Notes: generated by a model not told the origin, from the sequence alone. A stretch of 64,000 bases of DNA from Nitrosospira sp. NpAV (GCF_000832065.1 NZ_JXQM01000003.1:186001-250000); one strand, 5' to 3'. Numbered from the stretch's first letter, positions 1 through 10,450 are shown. Numbers and translations: made by a program.

Positions 1-125
1 ACAACGTTCGAAGTATCCACGTCCACTGTCGGGTTGACGCCCGGCAGGGCAATACTTAGACTGTGCGGAAAAGTTAAACCATACTTGCCATTTTCGGACG
101 GAGCAGCAGAACAACAAGAGACATT

Positions 126-1013
126 ATGTACGCGAAATGCATTAAGTGCGGAAGTGAAAAGACGCACAGCTCTCGTGTGCGGCCAGGTGAGCGAACCTTG
201 AGAACGCTGTTTCTCCGACCCATGCGCTGCAGCGATTGCAAAGAACGCTTTTGGGTGAGAAATCCCAGCGCCTATCTCGCAGCGGGAGCAACGCTGGCTA
301 TAAGCGGACTGTTTATTGGCGCGGTTTGGCTGATCATATTAGCCAATATGTCGGATGGATACGTCGCAACGGAGACCGGATCGGAGCAACCGGCCGTTTC
401 TGAAGCTGCTAGATCTTATCGCGATCCCCTATTGTACCCGGACGCGAAAAATGCCGACAAAGGCAGGTCCTCTGACACCGCAAATATAGCCCCTGAGGCA
501 CGGCCAACAATATCCAATGCACAGAAGCTTGCGGATGATCACTATCTCAGAGTGCAGTCGTATCAAGAAAGTGCGGAAAAAGGAGATAGCGATGCACAAT
601 ACAAACTTGGTTTGTTATATCTCACCGGAAATGGCGCGTTGCAAGATTTCGCAGAAGCCGCCAAATGGCTTAAATTAGCCGCGGAACAAGGCTATGCGCT
701 TGCGCAATATGAGCTGGGCCTGATTTATCGCACTGGTCATGGTCTCGCTATTGATCCGATACAGAGCTACATGTGGCTGAATCTTGCTGCCGCAGCCGGT
801 ATTCAGCAGGCCGTGATGATCCGGGATGAGGTTATGAGATCTCTCAGCGCCAAACAACTTGCGCAGGCTCAAAAGATTTCCCGTGAGTGGCTCGCCTCAC
901 GGCCCAAGCCCAAACCACAGGCGCCGGAAACGACAAGAATGGAAGGTAACGATGTACCCGCCGCTAATCCTATCGTTGAGCCGAATACCGCTGCCGTTGG
1001 CAAAATCGAATAG
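126..1013 (+). CDS. Zinc-ribbon, membrane-anchored Sel1-repeat protein
   Basis: Function unknown; Sel1 repeats usually mediate protein-protein contacts. The N-terminus carries two CxxC pairs (C5/C8 and C35/C38) that look like a zinc ribbon. One transmembrane helix follows at about residues 50-74, then a low-complexity linker, then two Sel1-type TPR-like repeats at about 150-225 (with the motifs AQYKLGLLY and AQYELGLIY). The tail after about 265 is proline-rich. The layout predicts a cytoplasmic zinc ribbon and a periplasmic repeat domain, or the reverse. The ATG at 126 has only a weak AAGAG upstream but gives the zinc ribbon complete. It stands alone; the next gene starts about 150 bases on, after a palindrome. 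The 125 bases before it hold no gene I can support. The domain reading is solid, the role is not. Confidence 0.75.
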   Translation: MYAKCIKCGSEKTHSSRVRPGERTLRTLFLRPMRCSDCKERFWVRNPSAYLAAGATLAISGLFIGAVWLIILANMSDGYVATETGSEQPAVSEAARSYRDPLLYPDAKNADKGRSSDTANIAPEARPTISNAQKLADDHYLRVQSYQESAEKGDSDAQYKLGLLYLTGNGALQDFAEAAKWLKLAAEQGYALAQYELGLIYRTGHGLAIDPIQSYMWLNLAAAAGIQQAVMIRDEVMRSLSAKQLAQAQKISREWLASRPKPKPQAPETTRMEGNDVPAANPIVEPNTAAVGKIE

Positions 1014-1083
1014 CGGCGGCACACTAGGGAATAGCAGCAGGAACTAATCCCGGCCTGATCGGCTGATAACTTGGCCTTTATAC

Positions 1084-1109
1084 TTGACAGAAATTCGTAT
1101 GAATTTCTG
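1084..1109 (+). promoter_or_regulatory. Perfect 9-bp palindrome overlapping a TTGACA box
   Basis: CAGAAATTC (1088-1096), the spacer GTAT, then GAATTTCTG (1101-1109) form a perfect inverted repeat. A consensus TTGACA lies at 1084-1089 and overlaps its left arm. It is in the gap before the dihydrolipoamide-dehydrogenase-like gene. There is no T-run, so it is more likely an operator than a terminator. No good -10 box follows at 17 bases, so the promoter itself is uncertain. Confidence 0.45.
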
Positions 1110-1161
1110 GAAACCAGGATCAAACCCTTCGAAGTAAAAAGCTCACACCGGGGAAATCGCC

Positions 1162-2577
1162 ATGAGTGAAATATTCGATGTCATTATTGTCGGAGGCGGC
1201 ACTGCCGGGCTCGCTGCCCTGCGGGAGGTAAGAAAGCGCACGCATAATTTTGTCCTTATCAACGACGGGCCTTGGGGAACAATCTGCGCCCGGGTGGGTT
1301 GCATGCCTTCCAAGCTGCTCATCGAGGCGGCAAATGCTTTTCACCATCGCGGCACTTTCGAGGAATTCGGTATCCGGGGCGGTGGCGGTCTCACACTCGA
1401 TATCGCCGCCGCACTACGACGCGTACGCCGGCTGCGCGATGATTTTGTCGCCAGTACCTTAAAAACTACCGATACTCTGGGCAAGCGCGCCATTTCCGGC
1501 CGTGCGCGTCTGCTTGGCATTGGCAGACTGGAGGTAAATGGAAGGGAGCTCCGTGCACGTAATATCATCATCGCCACGGGTTCTCGCCCGGTTGTGCCGG
1601 CTTCCTGGCGCACGCTGGGCAAACAATTACTGACCACGGATACCTTATTCGAACAGGAATCCCTGCCTTCACGTATGGCGGTAGTCGGCTTGGGTCCCAT
1701 CGGCGTTGAGATGGCCCAGGCACTTTCCCGGCTTGGTGTGGACGTAACGGCATTTGGTGAAAACAGCGCCATTGCCGGTTTGAGTGATCCGCAAATCAAT
1801 ACTGTTGCGCGAGAGCTTTTGGGACGTGAATTCCCTTTGTATCTGGGTGAGAAAGCTGATCTGGATGCTATAAATGAAGGTGTGCGAGTGAGATCCGGGA
1901 CTAGGGAAGTCATCGTCGACCAAGTGCTTGTCGCTTTGGGCCGGCGCCCAAACATCAACGGCATCGGGCTTGAGACGCTGGGCGTCGAACTGAACGAACA
2001 GGGCTTGCCGCCGGTTGATCCGCACACCATGCAAGTGGCCGATCTGCCGGTTTTCATGGCCGGTGACGCCAATCAACAGATACCGCTGTTGCACGAGGCG
2101 GCTGATGGAGGACACATCGCCGGGATCAATGCCACCCGCTCCGTCCCGATTTGTTTTACACGCCGGACACCGCTGGCGATAGTCTTTGCCGATCCCGGTA
2201 TTGCGACAGTCGGCAGCAGCTTCCGGGCGCTCGATGACAAAAAGACATTGTTGGGCGAAGTGCGCTTCGAACACCAGGGTCGTGCCCGGGCCGGTCAGCG
2301 CAACAAAGGCATCATGCATCTCTATGCGGAACCGGAAAGCGGCCGGCTGCTCGGTGCTGAAATGTGCGCACCCGCCGGCGAGCATATGGCGCATCTGTTG
2401 GCGCTGGCAATTGATCGTTCGCTGACGGTACAGGATATGCTGCGACTGCCGTTTTATCACCCGGTTCTCGAAGAGGGCCTACGCACCGCCTTGCGCGATC
2501 TGGCGGCGCAGCTTCCCCCCTGCGGCGAATCCGATCTCGCGGGCTGTGACGCATTCAAAGCCGATGCGCTGGATTGA
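1162..2577 (+). CDS. Dihydrolipoamide-dehydrogenase-like flavoprotein disulfide reductase
   Basis: A class I pyridine nucleotide-disulfide oxidoreductase, 471 residues, normal for the family. The FAD-binding motif GGGTAG is at residues 11-16. The redox-active pair C42/C47 lies in a CARVGC segment. A second glycine-rich NAD(P)H motif (GLGPIG) lies near 176. The C-terminal HPxxEE motif with the catalytic base is at H433. These features fit an E3 subunit (lipoamide to NAD+), but no E1 or E2 gene is nearby. Mercuric-reductase-like or other disulfide reductases share the same motifs. The usual HMA domain and C-terminal Cys pair of MerA are absent. The start ATG at 1162 follows a GGGGAAA-like ribosome site. 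The family is certain, the substrate is not. Confidence 0.85.
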   Translation: MSEIFDVIIVGGGTAGLAALREVRKRTHNFVLINDGPWGTICARVGCMPSKLLIEAANAFHHRGTFEEFGIRGGGGLTLDIAAALRRVRRLRDDFVASTLKTTDTLGKRAISGRARLLGIGRLEVNGRELRARNIIIATGSRPVVPASWRTLGKQLLTTDTLFEQESLPSRMAVVGLGPIGVEMAQALSRLGVDVTAFGENSAIAGLSDPQINTVARELLGREFPLYLGEKADLDAINEGVRVRSGTREVIVDQVLVALGRRPNINGIGLETLGVELNEQGLPPVDPHTMQVADLPVFMAGDANQQIPLLHEAADGGHIAGINATRSVPICFTRRTPLAIVFADPGIATVGSSFRALDDKKTLLGEVRFEHQGRARAGQRNKGIMHLYAEPESGRLLGAEMCAPAGEHMAHLLALAIDRSLTVQDMLRLPFYHPVLEEGLRTALRDLAAQLPPCGESDLAGCDAFKADALD

Positions 2578-2730
2578 GCTGGTTAATCAAGGGTAACCGG
2601 GCCGGACAGCTACCTGCTGGTATGGCAATCGTCGCATTGAATTCCGTGGATGAACCACGGTCCAAGGCGGGAGCATGTCATTGTCAGCACGGTACTCGGA
2701 ACAAACGAGCAAAATAGGAAGATTACCTTT

Positions 2731-3213
2731 ATGGATGAATTTGCATTTGCCAGAGTGCTCCATGTGCTGGGTGTGGTGTTGTGGATCGGAGGTGTAGCAA
2801 TGGTCACCACCGTATTGATTCCCGCCATGGCACAAATGAGATCGGCAGCCGAGCGAACGGAATTTTTCAGCCGTGTCGAAAGCCGCTTCGCGCCTCAGGC
2901 GCGTTTCACCACGTTGCTCGTCGGCTTGAGCGGTTTTTACATGGTGCATATACTCAACGCATGGAGCCGTTTCGCAGAACTGCGTTTCTGGTGGATGCAC
3001 GCCATGGTTCTGGTGTGGCTAATGTTTACCTTGATGCTATTTGTGGTGGAACCTTTTGTACTGCGCCGACAGATAAAAAGTACGTCGGAGCATGACTCGG
3101 AAAAGACTTTCGCGCGGATGCGGCGTATGCATTGGGTAATGCTAAGCTTGAGCCTCATCGCTGTGGCGGGAGCGGTGGCGGGTAGCCATGGCTGGATGCT
3201 GCGTGAAGATTAA
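2731..3213 (+). CDS. Small integral membrane protein, CopD/DUF2269-like
   Basis: A 160-residue polytopic membrane protein with about four hydrophobic helices. It begins MDEFAFARVLHVLG and ends in a helix containing AGAVAGSHGW. The N-terminal FxRxLHVLGVVLWIGG pattern, with a His in the first helix, resembles CopD-like and DUF2269-type proteins that may bind heme or copper; I infer this from pattern only. The reading frame is open from 2650, but the ATG at 2731 is preferred because AGGAAG lies about ten bases upstream and the first helix starts right after it. The SirB2-like membrane gene follows in the same direction about 110 bases later, so they may share a transcript. Confidence 0.7.
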   Translation: MDEFAFARVLHVLGVVLWIGGVAMVTTVLIPAMAQMRSAAERTEFFSRVESRFAPQARFTTLLVGLSGFYMVHILNAWSRFAELRFWWMHAMVLVWLMFTLMLFVVEPFVLRRQIKSTSEHDSEKTFARMRRMHWVMLSLSLIAVAGAVAGSHGWMLRED

Positions 3214-3325
3214 TCCTGAATCTGGAGACCGGATTCAGAAGTGAGAGTCAAGTGAGGCAAAAAATCATTGTGAGTCCTTGCGTTAAATTGACAAATGAGT
3301 GGTCTGCCGGCGGATTTTGGGCAAT

Positions 3326-3706
3326 ATGAGCTACGCGGCATTAAAAATGATTCATGTCACCAGCATCGTTATCAGCTATCTGCTGTTTTCCTTGCGTGGC
3401 GTGTGGATGATGCGGGGATCGGAGGCGCTGCAACAGCGCTGGGTAAAAATCACGCCGCACATAGTGGATACAGTACTGCTGACCAGCGCCATTGCGCTGG
3501 CTATCATGATTGACCAGGACCCGGTGAATAACTCATGGCTCACCGCCAAAATCATGGGCCTGCTGCTTTATATCGGTCTCGGCATGATGGCGTTGAGATT
3601 CGGAAAAACCCGCAAAGCAAAAATTTCCGCGTGGATCGCCGCTCAGCTCGTATTTATTTATATCGTACTGGTCGCCCTCACTAAAAACCCTACCGTATTT
3701 TCCTGA
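3326..3706 (+). CDS. SirB2 family membrane protein
   Basis: A 126-residue protein with four predicted transmembrane helices, matching the SirB2 family in length and pattern. It has KMIHVTSIVISY at the start, a loop with FxLRGxWMM, and a closing helix ending in LTKNPTVFS. Members are inner-membrane proteins of unknown biochemistry; the name comes from an invasion-gene regulator in enterics. The frame is open from a GTG at 3299, but ATG 3326 places the first helix at the N-terminus as in relatives. It follows another small membrane protein on the same strand. Family assignment is good; function is unknown. Confidence 0.75.
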   Translation: MSYAALKMIHVTSIVISYLLFSLRGVWMMRGSEALQQRWVKITPHIVDTVLLTSAIALAIMIDQDPVNNSWLTAKIMGLLLYIGLGMMALRFGKTRKAKISAWIAAQLVFIYIVLVALTKNPTVFS

Positions 3707-4152
3707 TGTCATAAGCAATCAACATAGACCGGAGTTTAAACTTTTAGCGATCAAAATCATATGTGACGCATTATCTTTAGCGATTACTTTATAATTGCAT
3801 CCGTTTATTGTGAAGGGCGTTAAGAGCAGGGTACAACGGAAAATAGGATTTCAATTCCACTGACCGCATTCAACCCTTATACTTCATCTCGCTACTTGCA
3901 TTCAGGATTGAAATCGGCTTCTTCTAATCCAGATAATAATCCATTAGGAGATCGGATAACGGCAAGGCAGGTTGCGAGACAGCTTTGCCGCTTGGGAGAA
4001 ATCCATAGCTGGGTCCATGGACGCCGGGCAAGCAGCGAAATGGCCGCAAACTGACCGCCAGCACGATAGGCTGGCACAGAGAGTCGCCTAGTAGATTACC
4101 TTGAATAATTACGGATGTTCATTTTGACCCTCCTCTTCAACGTTCAGCCCAC
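3707..4152. other. Intergenic region upstream of mrcA
   Basis: About 445 bases without a supported gene. A TATAAT box at 3790-3795 could be a -10 element for rightward transcription, but no convincing -35 is correctly spaced. A CGGCAA/TTGCCG pair around 3960-3989 is the only inverted repeat I noticed. The short open frames here lack ribosome sites and family features. The region is long for a simple leader, so a small RNA cannot be excluded. Confidence 0.4.
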
Positions 4153-6486
4153 ATGCTAACCCGCTGGTGGGTTTATGCGATCGCCGCATTGTTTGCGGTG
4201 AGTCTGCTTGGTGTTCTATTAGTGGGTTTTGCGGCGCTGGTCACCATCCCCACACTACCCTCGCTTGAGGCATTAACCGATTACCGTCCGAAAATTCCTT
4301 TACGAGTCTACAGTGACGAGGGCCTCCTGATTGGAGAATTCGGCGAAGAGCGTCGTCAGGTGATTAAAATCAGTACGGCTCCAGAACGTCTTAAGAAGGC
4401 GATCCTGGCTGCCGAGGATGACCGGTTTTACCAGCATGGCGGGGTGGATTACATCGGTATATTGCGCGCCGCCTATTCCAATTTCGCGTCCGGCGGCGTA
4501 CGCCAGGGCGCCAGCACCATTACCATGCAAGTCGCGCGGAATTTTTTCCTGACCAAGGAAAAAACACTGACCCGAAAATTCAGTGAGGCTTTACTTGCAT
4601 TCAAGATCGAACACAGTTTGAGCAAGGATGAAATCCTTGAGCTTTATTTCAACCAGATTTATCTCGGGCAACGCGCCTATGGGTTCGCCGCGGCGGCACA
4701 GGTCTATTATGGCAAAACCCTGAATGACATCAACCTCGCTGAAGCGGCCATGCTTGCGGGTCTTCCCAAAGCACCCTCACGCTTCAACCCGGTAGTTAAC
4801 ATCAAGCGCGCCAAAGCGCGCCAACTTTATGTACTGCGGCGCATGCACGACTTGGGCTATATCTCCAATGAGGAATTCAAGGAAGCGGAAAAACAACCGA
4901 TGCACGTCAAGCGTGAATCGCAGGAATTCACCATGCGCGCCGACTACATCGCCGAAATGGCGCGCCAGACGGTGTATGAACGTTATCAGGAGGATGCCTA
5001 TACCAAAGGTTACCGGGTCTATACAACGGTAAAAAAACTGGATCAGGAAGCAGCCGGCAAGGCGGTGCGTCAGGGCGTGCTGGATTATGACAGGCGTCAC
5101 GGCTACCGCGGCCCTGAGGGAATTATTGATCTAACCAAAAATGGCTCCGACCGAGAGGAAATACTGGAAGACGCGCTCCAGGAGGTATTCGACAGCGGTG
5201 ATATTCATGCTGCCGTGGCGCTGGCCGCCGACCCCAAATTGGTCAAGGCATATCGCAGAGGCGGAGAGATCGTCGAAATCACCGGTGATGGCCTCAAGTT
5301 TGCACAAAAATTTCTCACAACCAGCAAGGCTGGCTCCAATCAACAGCATATCCGCCGAGGGTCGCTAATCCGTATATCGAAGAACGAAAAAGGTGCATGG
5401 CAAATTGTGCAACTTCCCCAGGTCGAGGCTTCGCTGGTATCGATAAATTCAAGAGACGGGGCGATTCTCGCCATGGTGGGCGGATTTGACTTCAATCGAA
5501 ATCAATTCAACCACGTCACGCAGGCCTGGCGCCAGCCAGGTTCCAGTTTCAAACCCTTCGTTTATTCCGCCTCCCTCGAGAAGGGCTTTACGCCCGCGAC
5601 CGTCATCAATGATGCGCCGCTCTTTTTTACCGCTGCGGAAACAGGAAGCGAAGATTGGGAGCCGAGAAATTTCGACGGCAATTTCGAAGGTCCATTACGC
5701 ATGCGTGAAGCGCTTGCCAAATCCAAGAACCTGGTATCGATTCGCATTCTCCAGGCAATCGGCGTCCAGTATGCGCAGGATTACGTTGCCCGCTTTGGCT
5801 TCGATCCCAAACAGCATCCTCCCTATTTGCCGATGGCATTGGGCGCCGGATCGGTCACGCCGATGCAAATGGCGGTGGGGTATGCGGCATTCGCCAATGG
5901 GGGTTTTCGCGTGTCTCCCTATTTCATTAAGCGCATCGAGGATGTGAAAGGCAACGTACTGGAGCAATCGCAACCAGCGTTGGCGGCGGAAAAAGCGAAA
6001 CAGATCATCGATCCACGCAACGCTTTTCTTATGACCAGCATGATGCAGGATGTGATCCAGCGAGGCACTGCGACCAAGGCAAAACAATTGAGCCGCACCG
6101 ATCTCGCAGGGAAAACAGGCACTACCAATAATCACGTCGACGCGTGGTTTTGTGGTTATCAGGCGGATTTGGTCGCGATTGCCTGGATTGGCTTCGACAC
6201 GCCCAGGCCGTTGGGTAATAAAGAAACGGGGAGCCACGCCGCTTTGCCCATCTGGATGAATTATATGGCCAAGGCGTTAAAAGGCGTTCCAGTGGCGGCT
6301 TATACACCTCCGCCAGGCATTACGACAGCTAAAATCAATCCCGCGACTGGATTGAGAGAAGCGAAAGGTACGATGACGGAGTATTTTCTGGAGGAGCAGT
6401 TACCACCGGAAGAGGATAGCGTGAATGGGGTGGATGAAGCGATCAAGTCTGCCGAGGACGTTATAAAAGAATTCCTCGCTCATTAA
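4153..6486 (+). CDS. mrcA: Penicillin-binding protein 1A (bifunctional glycosyltransferase/transpeptidase)
   Basis: Polymerises lipid II into glycan strands and cross-links the stem peptides in the periplasm. The protein has 777 residues, typical of class A PBPs. One N-terminal membrane anchor lies at about residues 5-30. The GT51 domain has the catalytic EDDRFYQHGG segment near residue 88 and GASTITMQ shortly after. The transpeptidase domain has the acyl-serine motif SSFK at about 463-466, an SKN motif about 65 residues later, and KTGTT starting at K654. An OB-like insert lies between the two. In many proteobacteria this gene is divergent from pilM; here no pil genes are adjacent. It converges with hemB, and no obvious terminator separates them. 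Confidence 0.95.
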   Translation: MLTRWWVYAIAALFAVSLLGVLLVGFAALVTIPTLPSLEALTDYRPKIPLRVYSDEGLLIGEFGEERRQVIKISTAPERLKKAILAAEDDRFYQHGGVDYIGILRAAYSNFASGGVRQGASTITMQVARNFFLTKEKTLTRKFSEALLAFKIEHSLSKDEILELYFNQIYLGQRAYGFAAAAQVYYGKTLNDINLAEAAMLAGLPKAPSRFNPVVNIKRAKARQLYVLRRMHDLGYISNEEFKEAEKQPMHVKRESQEFTMRADYIAEMARQTVYERYQEDAYTKGYRVYTTVKKLDQEAAGKAVRQGVLDYDRRHGYRGPEGIIDLTKNGSDREEILEDALQEVFDSGDIHAAVALAADPKLVKAYRRGGEIVEITGDGLKFAQKFLTTSKAGSNQQHIRRGSLIRISKNEKGAWQIVQLPQVEASLVSINSRDGAILAMVGGFDFNRNQFNHVTQAWRQPGSSFKPFVYSASLEKGFTPATVINDAPLFFTAAETGSEDWEPRNFDGNFEGPLRMREALAKSKNLVSIRILQAIGVQYAQDYVARFGFDPKQHPPYLPMALGAGSVTPMQMAVGYAAFANGGFRVSPYFIKRIEDVKGNVLEQSQPALAAEKAKQIIDPRNAFLMTSMMQDVIQRGTATKAKQLSRTDLAGKTGTTNNHVDAWFCGYQADLVAIAWIGFDTPRPLGNKETGSHAALPIWMNYMAKALKGVPVAAYTPPPGITTAKINPATGLREAKGTMTEYFLEEQLPPEEDSVNGVDEAIKSAEDVIKEFLAH

Positions 6487-6532
6487 ACCCAAGCATTGCG
6501 GCACGCCTCCAATTGCCTGTTTTCCCGAAAAT

Positions 6533-7627
<1,095 letters not shown>

Positions 7628-7660
7628 TTAATTGTCTCCCGCTTTTCCTCCCTGAGCGGG

Positions 7661-7682
7661 TACCTTAATCCCTATTAAGGTA
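7661..7682. repeat. Perfect 9-bp palindrome over the engB stop codon
   Basis: TACCTTAAT (7661-7669), CCCT, then ATTAAGGTA (7674-7682) form a perfect inverted repeat. The engB stop codon (7675-7677, read on the minus strand) lies in its right arm. No T-run follows on the minus strand, so it is not a standard terminator for engB. It could be an RNA stability hairpin or a protein site between engB and hemB. Confidence 0.5.
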
Positions 7683-8367
7683 GTTTGCCCCCGGTTTTAT
7701 TCCCCTTTAACCGGGGGTTTTTTATTTTTGTTTGCTGGCTTTGCTCAGCATTTAATTTCTGAATCAGATCCGTATCCAACCCAAACCACGTGCCCAGCAA
7801 GGCAGCCGCCTCTTCAACCCCTTCCCGGGTCATACTGGAAAATAATTGTACGCTACATTGCGGATACGTTTCGCGCAAGAACAACAGTACGTCCTTGAGT
7901 ATTTTCGCGGCCTGCTGCCTGCTCAGCTTGTCTGACTTGGTAAGCAGCACATGTACCGGTTTTCCCGTTGACGCGAACCAGCTCAGCATTTGCCGGTCAA
8001 GCGGGGTCAAGGGATGCCGCACGTCCATGATCAGTACCATGCCATGAAGAGATTCGCGAGTCTGGAGGTAAGTGCTGAGCAAATGCTCCCAATGCTGGCG
8101 AATTTCGAGAGGGACTTTAGCATAACCGTAGCCGGGAAGATCAACCAGAAAACGACCGCTTCCCAGTTCAAAAAAATTGATGTGCTGGGTACGTCCCGGC
8201 GTTTTGCTGACGAAAGCGAGACGCGCACGGTTAGTGAGTGAATTGATGGCGCTGGATTTACCCGCATTGGAGCGTCCGGCGAAGGCTATCTCCACGCCAT
8301 CCGGCGGCGGCAACTGCCGCAACTGATTAACCGTCGTATAGAAAGTTGTGTGCTGAAAAACAGACAT
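7675..8367 (-). CDS. engB: Ribosome biogenesis GTPase EngB/YsxC (YihA)
   Basis: An essential small GTPase that assists assembly of the large ribosomal subunit. It has 230 residues. The G1 motif GRSNAGKSS is at 31-39, G3 (DLPGYG) near residue 77 and G4 (TKSD) near 145. A lysine-rich tail of about 30 residues extends past the usual end of the family. This tail is encoded by the sequence that also forms the plus-strand terminator-like hairpin. The frame continues upstream to 8421, but ATG 8367 begins the conserved N-terminus (MSVFQHTTF). The gene lies about 50 bases after coaX and about 135 bases before hemB on the same strand. Confidence 0.93.
   Translation of the reverse strand: MSVFQHTTFYTTVNQLRQLPPPDGVEIAFAGRSNAGKSSAINSLTNRARLAFVSKTPGRTQHINFFELGSGRFLVDLPGYGYAKVPLEIRQHWEHLLSTYLQTRESLHGMVLIMDVRHPLTPLDRQMLSWFASTGKPVHVLLTKSDKLSRQQAAKILKDVLLFLRETYPQCSVQLFSSMTREGVEEAAALLGTWFGLDTDLIQKLNAEQSQQTKIKNPRLKGNKTGGKLP
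7688..7729 (+). terminator. Terminator-like hairpin inside the 3' end of engB, plus-strand sense
   Basis: CCCCCGGTT (7688-7696) pairs with AACCGGGGG (7709-7717) across a 12-base loop. The run TTTTTTATTTTT follows at 7718-7729. Read on the plus strand this is a textbook intrinsic terminator, but engB, which contains it, is on the minus strand. It would stop antisense transcription coming from the left. The structure is clear, the purpose is inferred. Confidence 0.5.
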
Positions 8368-8417
8368 ATATTCCAGGTGGCTGAGATGCAAAGAAATGAA
8401 TGCCTGGCTGGTTATAC

Positions 8418-9200
8418 TCAAGAATCCAATTTTATGGCGCTTACCACAGTATTCTCCATATTCTCTCGGGCAATCAATACCAGGCCTTCCAGCACCAGAT
8501 TATCTACTATTCTGACATTCAGATTAAGTCGGGGTTGCAACCGCTGCGCCGCACCGCCACAAAGGATACAGTCAGGCACATGGCCGAGAGTAGTAGTGAG
8601 TAATGCAGCCATGCGCTCCACCGCCCCTGCAAGCGCATGCATCGCACCACAGAATATGGCGTCGGCGGTGCTATCAGGATAATCGCAAAACTGTCCCTCA
8701 CCGGATTTTAGCGATGCGGTATGTTCTATCAGCGTCGTTTGCATCATATCAACACCGGGGGTGATGATACCGCCGAGAAACTCTCCCGTATCGGAAAGCG
8801 CGTCAACGGTCATGGCAGTGCCGGCATCCACCACCAGACAACCCTGCCGCTGTAATTCCCACGCCGCAACCAGTGCTGCCCAGCGGTCGCTGCCAAGCTG
8901 TGCAGGGTCTGCGTAGTAATTGCGCACGCCGCATTGGTAGGCAACCGCGGTGACCCACTGTGGCTCTATCTTCCAGCGGGCAAATAGCTCGGACAAATCC
9001 GCCTTTGCATCCGTACCAGCGACGTTGGATACGAGGATATGCGCGGGTTCCCGCAGTTCTTGCCACTCCTGATCCAATAGCGCCTTCCTGGTGTGCGCTG
9101 CGATCCCCTGCTCGAGCCAGCTGCTTCCATCATGCAACCCCCATTTGACGTGGGTGTTACCCGAATCAACCATCAACAGAAGAGGTGAAGAGTCTGTCAT
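8418..9200 (-). CDS. coaX: Type III pantothenate kinase (Bvg accessory factor family)
   Basis: Phosphorylates pantothenate, the first step of CoA synthesis, without feedback inhibition by CoA. The 260-residue protein has the ASKHA fold signature: an N-terminal phosphate loop [12 protein letters not shown], the conserved GSDRW motif in the middle, and DAGTAMTVD for the second phosphate segment. It lies directly downstream of birA on the same strand, the arrangement first seen with baf in Bordetella. The gene starts at an ATG whose first bases belong to an 18-mer also found at 38226. With coaBC (58251-57022) and coaE (51318-50713), the window encodes most committed CoA steps except coaD. Confidence 0.93.
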   Translation of the reverse strand: MTDSSPLLLMVDSGNTHVKWGLHDGSSWLEQGIAAHTRKALLDQEWQELREPAHILVSNVAGTDAKADLSELFARWKIEPQWVTAVAYQCGVRNYYADPAQLGSDRWAALVAAWELQRQGCLVVDAGTAMTVDALSDTGEFLGGIITPGVDMMQTTLIEHTASLKSGEGQFCDYPDSTADAIFCGAMHALAGAVERMAALLTTTLGHVPDCILCGGAAQRLQPRLNLNVRIVDNLVLEGLVLIARENMENTVVSAIKLDS

Positions 9201-9325
9201 TCTAAATCCGGTAGTTGTAGCGAACTCACCATAAAGGTGAAAGGCACGTGGCGAAGAAGGTCTCGAAAGTCTTTATGAGTCACAGTATTGAGCGGAACAA
9301 TAAGCGATCAACCGCTGAAACTATG

Positions 9326-10315
9326 TTATACCATCCTGCATAGCGTGATCTCACCGCTACTGTAACCATGAATTCCTGCCGTAGTCTGTAGCAGCAACGA
9401 TCCGTCAGCCGCTATGCCATGTACCACACCCTCCTGGCTCGAGCCATCGGGTAGACTCAGTATGACAGGCTTGTTTTCACATACGTGGTGATCCACCCAT
9501 TCTTTCTGGAACGGCGCAAAGCCTCGATACTCGAATTCCCTTAACATCGTTGTAAGCTCAATCAACAGTACAGCCAGCAATTCATTGCGATCAGGCATTT
9601 CACCGGTGATGGTAAAGACATCTGTTGCGCCCTGGTCTATGCGAGCCTGTATGCTCTCCGGCAATTTCAGGTTCATGCCGACGCCGATCACCGCAACGGT
9701 GGGACCGAACATATCCCCCTGCAATTCGATCAGCGTTCCCGCCAGCTTACAGAAGCTAACCATCACATCATTCGGCCACTTAAGTACGGCATCCTTAATC
9801 CCTACCGATCTTAGCGCGCGTACGATAGCGACGCCGACCGCAAGACTCAAGCCCGACAGAAAGCTCGCGCCTTGCTGGAACCGCCATAGCAGAGAAAAAG
9901 TAAGACCGTCACCCAGGCCGGAATGCCATTGCCGCCCTCGCCGCCCTCGCCCGCGGGTTTGCAGTTCGGCTGCGATCACATGAATACCTGCATTGCCGGA
10001 ATTCAATGCCATTGCAGCTTTTTGCAATAATAGACTACTGGTGGATTCGGCGGTATCCAGTATTTCCAGATGAAAATTGCGCGCTTCCTCGCCAAGATAT
10101 TTGAGGATAGTGTCCCGCTCCAGCCAATGCACCGGGTCCGACAGACGGTAACCGCGCCCATGCACCGTGTGCATGGCCACGCCAACCGCCTCCAGGTCGC
10201 GAAGCGCATTGGAGATACTGGCGCGCGAGACATTCAATCTTTGGGCAAGGATTACGCCGGAATGGAATTCACCATCGCTCAACAGCCGCAGAATGGAAAA
10301 AGTAAGGGGCTTCAT
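9326..10315 (-). CDS. birA: Biotin--[acetyl-CoA-carboxylase] ligase with DNA-binding domain
   Basis: Activates biotin with ATP and attaches it to the biotin carboxyl carrier protein. The N-terminal winged helix-turn-helix (about residues 15-58, with GVILAQRLNVSRASISNAL) suggests it also represses biotin genes, as in E. coli. The catalytic motif GRGRRGRQW is at 122-130 and KWPND at 179-183. A C-terminal SH3-like domain closes the 329-residue protein. The frame stays open to 10546, but ATG 10315 is the start that matches the family. It is first in the leftward birA-coaX-engB-hemB series and divergent from glnS. The shared region holds a palindrome and a TATAAT box. Confidence 0.93.
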   Translation of the reverse strand: MKPLTFSILRLLSDGEFHSGVILAQRLNVSRASISNALRDLEAVGVAMHTVHGRGYRLSDPVHWLERDTILKYLGEEARNFHLEILDTAESTSSLLLQKAAMALNSGNAGIHVIAAELQTRGRGRRGRQWHSGLGDGLTFSLLWRFQQGASFLSGLSLAVGVAIVRALRSVGIKDAVLKWPNDVMVSFCKLAGTLIELQGDMFGPTVAVIGVGMNLKLPESIQARIDQGATDVFTITGEMPDRNELLAVLLIELTTMLREFEYRGFAPFQKEWVDHHVCENKPVILSLPDGSSQEGVVHGIAADGSLLLQTTAGIHGYSSGEITLCRMV

Positions 10316-10450
10316 GACGGTCAGTGTAGTGTAAATATCCTCGCTTGTGTTATTGCGGCTTATAGGATGATCCTCTTTTTCGAATAAATTCTTGAGTCGT
10401 TTCCTGAGCTTGGCGAAAAGTTTGCCAACTCGAAGTACAATGAAAGACGT

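Noticed and set aside
1341-2460. Long minus-strand frames over the lpd-like gene (243 and 263 codons)
   Set aside because: Low-complexity shadows of a GC-rich coding strand; the plus-strand gene has all family motifs.
5695-6237. 180-codon minus-strand frame inside mrcA
   Set aside because: Shadow frame with no start context; mrcA motifs are complete across it.
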